From an uncultured Parabacteroides sp. (GTDB lineage: Bacteria; Bacteroidota; Bacteroidia; Bacteroidales; Tannerellaceae), in NCBI RefSeq assembly GCF_905196875.1, contig NZ_CAJJWO010000012.1, forward strand, positions 30,191 to 94,190: a DNA stretch of 64,000 bases, written 5' to 3'. Both the position numbers and the translations under genes were made by a program. How positions within the stretch are numbered: position 1 is the first letter of the stretch; every line of letters begins with the position of its first letter. Shown here piece after piece: positions 59,202-64,000 of this stretch. Below the pieces are notes generated by a model. That model was not told the DNA's origin. It ran no database searches and saw nothing but the letters and a program-made list of their open reading frames with translations.

Positions 59202-60608
59202 TTAAAATTCTGCATTCTTCGGAGTTCTCGGGAAAGGAATCACGTCGCGAATATTTGTCATGCCCGTAACAAATAACAACAGACGTTCAAATCCCAGACC
59301 AAAGCCGGAATGAGGTGCTGTACCGAAACGACGGGTATCCATATACCACCAGATATCCTTTTCAGGCACACCCATTTCTGAAGCCCGTCTTGCCAGTTTT
59401 TCATAATCCTCTTCACGCTGTGAACCACCGATAATCTCTCCGATCTTCGGAAATAATACGTCCATAGCACGCACCGTCTTTCCATCTTCATTCTGCTTCA
59501 TATAGAAAGATTTGATTTCTTTCGGATAGTCAGTCAGAATAACAGGACATTTAAAGTGCTCTTCCACCAAATAACGTTCGTGTTCTGAAGCAAGGTCGGC
59601 TCCCCAATAGATCGGGAATTCGAACTTATGTCCTTTAGCCACTGCTTCTTCCAGGATCTTGACACCTTCCGTATAAGGCAGACGGATAAAGTTATGTTTC
59701 AGGACAAATTGCAGACGTTCTATGAGTTCCTTATCAAACATATTGTTCAGGAACTGGATATCGTCCATACAGTTATCCAAAGCCCATTGTATACAATATT
59801 TGATAAAGTCTTCAGCCAGCTGCATATTCTCTTCGATCTCGTTGAAAGCAACTTCCGGTTCGATCATCCAGAACTCGGCCAGGTGGCGTGGAGTATTGGA
59901 ATTTTCTGCACGGAATGTCGGTCCGAACGTATAAATAGAACCTAAAGACATGGCAGCCAATTCACCTTCCAGCTGTCCTGACACTGTCAGACTTGCTTGT
60001 TTGCCGAAGAAATCGTCGTCATAAATAATAGCGCCGTTTTCATCTTTCTTCAGGTCATACAAGTTCTTTGTCGTTACCTGGAACATCTGTCCGGCACCTT
60101 CACAGTCTGAAGCAGTAATGATCGGAGTATGGAAATAAAAGAAACCTCTTTCATGAAAGAACTTATGGATAGCGATCGCCATGTTATGACGGATACGGAA
60201 CACTGCACCAAACGTATTAGTACGCGGACGTAAATGAGCTATCTCACGCAGGAACTCCAACGAGTGTCCTTTCTTCTGCAACGGATAAGTAGCAGGATCG
60301 GCTGTACCGTAAATCTGAATTTCAGTAGCCTGAATCTCTACACTCTGTCCCTGTCCCTGAGATTTTACCAGTATACCGTTCACACTGATACAAGCACCGG
60401 TAGTAATGGGTTTCAGATATTCTTCACCCAGTTTTTCCACATCCACAACGATCTGAACATTATTTATTGTAGAACCGTCATTCAGCGCAATAAAGCTAAC
60501 CTGTTTACTACCACGACGGGTACGCACCCATCCTTTCACGTTAACGGTTGTACCGTAAGCTTCACTCTTCAGTACATCTACAATTTTTGTTCTAGTAATT
60601 GTTTCCAT
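59202..60608 (-). CDS. asnS: Asparaginyl-tRNA synthetase
   Basis: Charges tRNA-Asn. The N-terminal OB-fold (about 15-105; TVNVKGWVRTRRGSKQVSFIALNDGST) binds the anticodon. The class II core holds motif 2 (FGPTFRAENSNTPRHLAEFWMIEPEVAF) and motif 3 (GFGLGFERLLLFVTGM). QVTTKNLYDL and the length of 468 aa separate it from AspRS. Single gene on the minus strand; the next minus-strand gene upstream ends 68 bases before it. Confidence 0.97.
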   Translation of the reverse strand: METITRTKIVDVLKSEAYGTTVNVKGWVRTRRGSKQVSFIALNDGSTINNVQIVVDVEKLGEEYLKPITTGACISVNGILVKSQGQGQSVEIQATEIQIYGTADPATYPLQKKGHSLEFLREIAHLRPRTNTFGAVFRIRHNMAIAIHKFFHERGFFYFHTPIITASDCEGAGQMFQVTTKNLYDLKKDENGAIIYDDDFFGKQASLTVSGQLEGELAAMSLGSIYTFGPTFRAENSNTPRHLAEFWMIEPEVAFNEIEENMQLAEDFIKYCIQWALDNCMDDIQFLNNMFDKELIERLQFVLKHNFIRLPYTEGVKILEEAVAKGHKFEFPIYWGADLASEHERYLVEEHFKCPVILTDYPKEIKSFYMKQNEDGKTVRAMDVLFPKIGEIIGGSQREEDYEKLARRASEMGVPEKDIWWYMDTRRFGTAPHSGFGLGFERLLLFVTGMTNIRDVIPFPRTPKNAEF

Positions 60609-60675
60609 GTTTATATGTTTATTCTTAGATAATCAAAACAAGATAGCCGGTATTGACTACCGGCTAATCTTAATA

Positions 60676-62205
60676 TTATTCAAAAGCGCCCATTCGGAGT
60701 GCGTTCACCTCACGTTCGTTCAGGTAACGCCATTTTCCACGTCCGAGCATCTTTTTGGTCAGTCCGGCAAAGTATACACGATCCAGCTTCGTTACATGGT
60801 ATCCCAGTGATTCGAAGATACGACGTACGATACGGTTACGTCCCGAGTGGATTTCGATACCCACCTGGCTCTTGTCGTCTTCGCTGGCATAGCTGATTGC
60901 ATCTGCATGGATTTCGCCGTCTTCCAGCTCCAATCCGTTAGCAATCTTTTCCATGTCTTCGATAGAAACGTTCTTATCCAACCAAACGTGATAGATCTTC
61001 TTTTTCTTGAATGACGGGTGAGTCAGCTTTGAAGCTAAGTCGCCATCATTAGTAAGAAGCAATACACCGGTTGTGTTACGGTCAAGACGACCTACCGGAT
61101 AGATACGTTCCTGGCAAGCATTCTTCACCAGATCCATAACGGTAAGACGTTCCTGAGGATCGTCGGATGTAGTTACGCAGTTTTTCGGTTTGTTCAGTAC
61201 GATATATACCTTGCTTTCGATCTGCACCGGTTTATCGTTGAATTCAACCTTATCCTGACGGGTGATCTTAGTACCCAGTTCGGTTACCACTACATCATTT
61301 ACTTTCACAGCACCTGCTGTAATAAATTCGTCAGCTTCACGACGTGAACAAACACCTGCATTCGACAAGAACTTGTTCAGACGGATCGGTTCGTTAGGAT
61401 CTGCCAGTACTTCTTTATACTTCAACTGTTTCTGGAAGTTGTACTTGGCATTCGGGTTATAATCGTTTGTACGGCGTTGCTGCGGACGTCTGTTTCCGTA
61501 TCCACCGCCATTGTTTCCATATCCGCCACCGCGATTATTGTTACCGTATGAAGGTCTGCCGCCACCGCGATTATCGCGAGAGTCGTAAGAGTTGACACGA
61601 GTGTCGCCTACTCTCGGTCTTCTTTTCTTCATGCCGTCGCCTGCAGCATCCCCTTCCGGAGAAGCAGAATAGGCTCTGCCCGGTCTTTCGTCATAGTTAG
61701 GACGGGAAGGACGATTGAAGCCGCTACCACCACCATAAGAACGATCGTTGTTTCCATAAGAAGAGCGATCATTGTTTCCGTAAGAAGGACGATTGTTGCC
61801 ATAAGAAGGGCGATTGTATCCGCCCTCACGGTTAGAACTATAGCCTCCCTCACGATTCGAATTATAACCTCCTTCGCGGTTATTGCTATAACCACCCCGA
61901 TTGTTGTCGCGGTTGTTGTAAGAAGGTCTGCTGTTATAACCACCACCTTCGCGATTGTCATACGTACGGGGACGACTCGGGCGGTCTCCGTAAGATGAGC
62001 GGTTATCACCATAAGAATTATAACCGCCGCGGTCATCCCGGCTAGGGCGATTATATGGTCTCCGTTCATAGTTGTTTCCCTCAGGTCTGTTGTAACCTTG
62101 ATTGTAAGGTTTTCTTTCACCTTCCTGATCTGTGTTTTCCCGTCTGATACTTGGTATCACCTTTCTAGGACGCGGTTGAGATTCTTCTCTTTCTTCTGTG
62201 CTCAT
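60676..62205 (-). CDS. RluB/RsuA-type rRNA pseudouridine synthase with long disordered N-terminus (509 aa)
   Basis: Residues about 1-255 are low-complexity, built from short units such as REGGYNSN, PSYGNN and YGNNDRSS, rich in Arg, Gly, Tyr, Asn and Ser. An S4 RNA-binding domain follows (IRLNKFLSNAGVCSRREADEFI, about 270-330), then the catalytic pseudouridine synthase domain with the Asp in YPVGRLDRNTTGVLLLTNDGD and the GRNRIVRRIFESLGYHV segment. It modifies 23S rRNA, probably at a site like that of RluB. The disordered tail resembles RGG-type RNA-binding regions and is common in Bacteroidetes versions of this enzyme. Confidence 0.92.
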   Translation of the reverse strand: MSTEEREESQPRPRKVIPSIRRENTDQEGERKPYNQGYNRPEGNNYERRPYNRPSRDDRGGYNSYGDNRSSYGDRPSRPRTYDNREGGGYNSRPSYNNRDNNRGGYSNNREGGYNSNREGGYSSNREGGYNRPSYGNNRPSYGNNDRSSYGNNDRSYGGGSGFNRPSRPNYDERPGRAYSASPEGDAAGDGMKKRRPRVGDTRVNSYDSRDNRGGGRPSYGNNNRGGGYGNNGGGYGNRRPQQRRTNDYNPNAKYNFQKQLKYKEVLADPNEPIRLNKFLSNAGVCSRREADEFITAGAVKVNDVVVTELGTKITRQDKVEFNDKPVQIESKVYIVLNKPKNCVTTSDDPQERLTVMDLVKNACQERIYPVGRLDRNTTGVLLLTNDGDLASKLTHPSFKKKKIYHVWLDKNVSIEDMEKIANGLELEDGEIHADAISYASEDDKSQVGIEIHSGRNRIVRRIFESLGYHVTKLDRVYFAGLTKKMLGRGKWRYLNEREVNALRMGAFE

Positions 62206-62264
62206 TGTTGTAAATTAATAATAATTAATTAATTGGTAACCTCACGGCTACGTTTATTCTCACA

Positions 62265-63614
62265 CTAAATACCTGTATAATTATGCGGCGTAATCGCCTT
62301 TAATTCAGCTTTCACTGCATCACTAACCTGCAGCGTTTCGATAAAGTCACTGATCGATTTTTCAGTGATTCCTTCATTCGTACGGGTTAAGGCCTTCAAG
62401 GCTTCGTAAGGTTTCGGATATCCTTCGCGACGTAATATCGTCTGGATACCTTCCGCAACGACAGCCCAGCAATGATCTAAATCCCGATATAAAGCGTTCT
62501 CATTCAATAACAGTTTACCCAGCCCTTTTGTTAAGCTTTTGAATGCGATTTCGATATGAGCCAAAGGCACACCGACGTTACGCAATACGGTAGAATCTGT
62601 TAAATCGCGCTGTAAACGAGAGATAGGCAATTTAGTAGCTAAGTGTTCCAGAATTGCATTGGCCATTCCGAGGTTTCCTTCCGCATTTTCAAAATCAATG
62701 GGGTTCACCTTATGAGGCATTGCCGACGAACCGACTTCCCCAGCCTTGATTTTCTGTTTGAAGTACTCCATAGAGATATACTGCCAGAAATCACGGTTCA
62801 GGTCGATCAATATCGTGTTCACACGCTTCAGAGCATCGAAAATAGCTGCCAGATTATCATAGTTCGAAATCTGTGTAGTCCATTCCTCACGGCTCAGTCC
62901 CAGCACTTCATTCACAAAATTATTACCGAAAGCTCTCCAGTCGTAGGCCGGATACGCCACATGGTGTGCATTAAAGTTTCCGGTTGCACCGCCGAACTTA
63001 GCAGATACGGGAATAGATTTCAACAAAGCCACCTGCTGTTCCAGGCGATAAACGAATACCATGATCTCTTTTCCCAAACGGGTAGGAGAAGCCGGTTGTC
63101 CGTGTGTCTTGGCCAGCATAGAAACGTTGCTCCAATCTTCGGCATACTTCTTCAGCATGTCTATCACTTCCTGTATACCCGGATAATAAACTTCATTCAA
63201 CGCATCTTTGATCGACAAAGGCACAGAAGTATTATTAATATCCTGCGATGTCAGTCCGAAATGAATGAATTCTTTATAATCCTGTAAACCCAGCAAGTCA
63301 AATTTTTCTTTGATAAAATATTCTACAGCTTTTACGTCATGGTTGGTTACGCTCTCGATCTCCTTGATACGTGTTGCATCTTCTATAGAAAATTCCTGGT
63401 AAATTTTACGCAATGCTTCCTTGTTTTCCACTGTAGCAAGGCTATTTAACTGTGGAAGGAACTCAGCAAGAGTAATAAAATACTCTATCTCTACCTGCAC
63501 TCTATACTTGATAAGTGCATACTCTGAGAAGTAAGCCGCCAGGTTTTCGGCTTTATTTCTATATCGCCCATCAACGGGAGATATGGCAGTTAGTGTCGAA
63601 AATATCATATTCAT
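62265..63614 (-). CDS. purB: Adenylosuccinate lyase
   Basis: Works twice in purine synthesis: SAICAR to AICAR, and adenylosuccinate to AMP. The signature GEVGSSAMPHKVNPIDFENAEG (fumarase-family loop) holds the catalytic Ser. TSQDINNT and KTHGQPASPTRLGKE are active-site blocks. The length of 449 aa matches the bacterial type. The start is ATG 63614, or 63608 two codons later. A -7 element is at 63699-63706 on the minus strand. Confidence 0.97.
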   Translation of the reverse strand: MNMIFSTLTAISPVDGRYRNKAENLAAYFSEYALIKYRVQVEIEYFITLAEFLPQLNSLATVENKEALRKIYQEFSIEDATRIKEIESVTNHDVKAVEYFIKEKFDLLGLQDYKEFIHFGLTSQDINNTSVPLSIKDALNEVYYPGIQEVIDMLKKYAEDWSNVSMLAKTHGQPASPTRLGKEIMVFVYRLEQQVALLKSIPVSAKFGGATGNFNAHHVAYPAYDWRAFGNNFVNEVLGLSREEWTTQISNYDNLAAIFDALKRVNTILIDLNRDFWQYISMEYFKQKIKAGEVGSSAMPHKVNPIDFENAEGNLGMANAILEHLATKLPISRLQRDLTDSTVLRNVGVPLAHIEIAFKSLTKGLGKLLLNENALYRDLDHCWAVVAEGIQTILRREGYPKPYEALKALTRTNEGITEKSISDFIETLQVSDAVKAELKAITPHNYTGI

Positions 63615-63698
63615 TTAGTTTATACACCTATAACCCTGAGTGTTCGGGCGATATGCCAATGATATCGATTACTTCATGTACATTAATAATATAGAATG

Positions 63699-63706
63699 CA
63701 AAGTTA
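63699..63706 (-). promoter_or_regulatory. -7 promoter element for purB
   Basis: The minus strand reads TAACTTTG, with an 84-base leader to the ATG at 63614. Confidence 0.55.
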
Positions 63707-63789
63707 CTATATTTCTTCAGACTAAAGGGCAGGAATGAACTTTTTTTCTATTTTTTTGCCGAAACATTTGGAGGTAATAAAAAAAGCCG

Positions 63790-63797
63790 TATCTTTG
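63790..63797 (+). promoter_or_regulatory. -7 promoter element for the tRNA-Val array
   Basis: TATCTTTG, 48 bases upstream of the first tRNA-Val. Confidence 0.7.
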
Positions 63798-63845
63798 CAG
63801 CGCTTTAGAGAGATAAGGCGTACAAAACTTACTGAAGTAATGAAA

Positions 63846-63920
63846 GGGCGTTTAGCTCAGCTGGTTCAGAGCATCTGCCTTACAAGCAGAGGGTCGGCGG
63901 TTCGAATCCGTCAACGCCCA
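63846..63920 (+). tRNA. tRNA-Val (anticodon TAC)
   Basis: Acceptor arm GGGCGTT with AACGCCC, discriminator A at 63920. The anticodon stem TCTGC/GCAGA closes the loop CTTACAA, giving TAC. The T arm CGGTTCGAATCCG is normal. The tRNA is 75 bases long with CC following but no full CCA. Confidence 0.97.
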
Positions 63921-63947
63921 CCTTTCATATCCAATTGATTTCAACTT

Positions 63948-64000
63948 GGGCGTTTAGCTCAGCTGGTTCAGAGCATCTGCCTTACAAGCAGAGGGTCGGC
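63948..64000 (+). tRNA. tRNA-Val (anticodon TAC), second copy, cut by the window end
   Basis: The first 53 bases are identical to the tRNA at 63846-63898, including the TAC anticodon loop. It begins 27 bases after the first tRNA, so the two form a tandem array that continues outside. Confidence 0.95.

Noticed and set aside
63735..63938. Small coding gene across the tRNA-Val
   Set aside because: The frame runs through the tRNA and its promoter; the tRNA explains the sequence.

Overview
The window looks like a chromosome segment of a Bacteroidales bacterium, most likely Parabacteroides. Reasons: promoters of the Bacteroidetes type (TAnnTTTG at -7, e.g. TATCTTTG, TACTTTTG), weak Shine-Dalgarno signals, type IX secretion (T9SS) parts and cargo-type C-termini, a DPP11-type S46 peptidase, TonB/ExbBD with a doubled ExbD, and two very large surface proteins whose C-terminal domain resembles one typical of Parabacteroides surface-layer proteins (DUF6383-like; naming from memory). 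The species cannot be fixed from the sequence alone.

Layout. 1-3.7 kb: end of a Wzi-like outer-membrane protein, a small lipoprotein, a RelE/ParE toxin-antitoxin pair overlapping hemW, and a zeta-toxin-like kinase overlapping a small partner ORF. 3.7-10.6 kb (minus strand): an OMP_b-brl_3-type outer-membrane protein, then a CYTH protein - DPP11 - membrane-anchored LuxR-like regulator cluster. 10.6-15.7 kb: a palindromic tandem-repeat element, a DUF2027/Smr protein, queA, the T9SS/OmpA protein porE and a small unknown gene. 15.7-17.2 kb: a 6S-like RNA candidate and galM.

17.4-38 kb is the most unusual part. Two large DUF6383-type surface proteins (1128 and 1713 aa) flank an operon of two giant MBG-repeat adhesin-like proteins (2227 and 1241 aa) with T9SS type A-like tails. 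Each DUF6383-type gene lacks a visible promoter facing it. Instead, upstream of each lies a segment bounded by inverted repeats and carrying a strong Bacteroidetes promoter that points AWAY from the gene. This is the expected look of a phase-variable promoter inverton in the OFF orientation. Both genes also share a conserved element downstream of the stop codon, with a stem that differs in sequence but keeps its pairing, and a distal palindrome upstream. No recombinase is in the window, so inversion would need one encoded elsewhere.

38.3-49.8 kb: thyA-folA, an intergenic region with four 22-bp repeats and a possible small RNA, an alpha-2-macroglobulin-like protein, two DUF1573 proteins, meaB and pfkA. 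49.9-57.9 kb: ispH-cmk-porQ, tonB, a polyprenyl diphosphate synthase, a TatD hydrolase, tRNA-Ser, and an exbB - 4-TM protein - exbD - exbD operon. 58-64 kb: a GNAT acetyltransferase, an Lrp regulator, asnS, an RluB-type pseudouridine synthase with a long disordered tail, purB, and a tRNA-Val array cut by the window end.

How it fits together: PorE and PorQ belong to the secretion system that would export and anchor the large cargo proteins. TonB/ExbB/ExbD energise outer-membrane transport. DPP11 supplies acidic dipeptides. The surface proteins would be switched on and off by DNA inversion.
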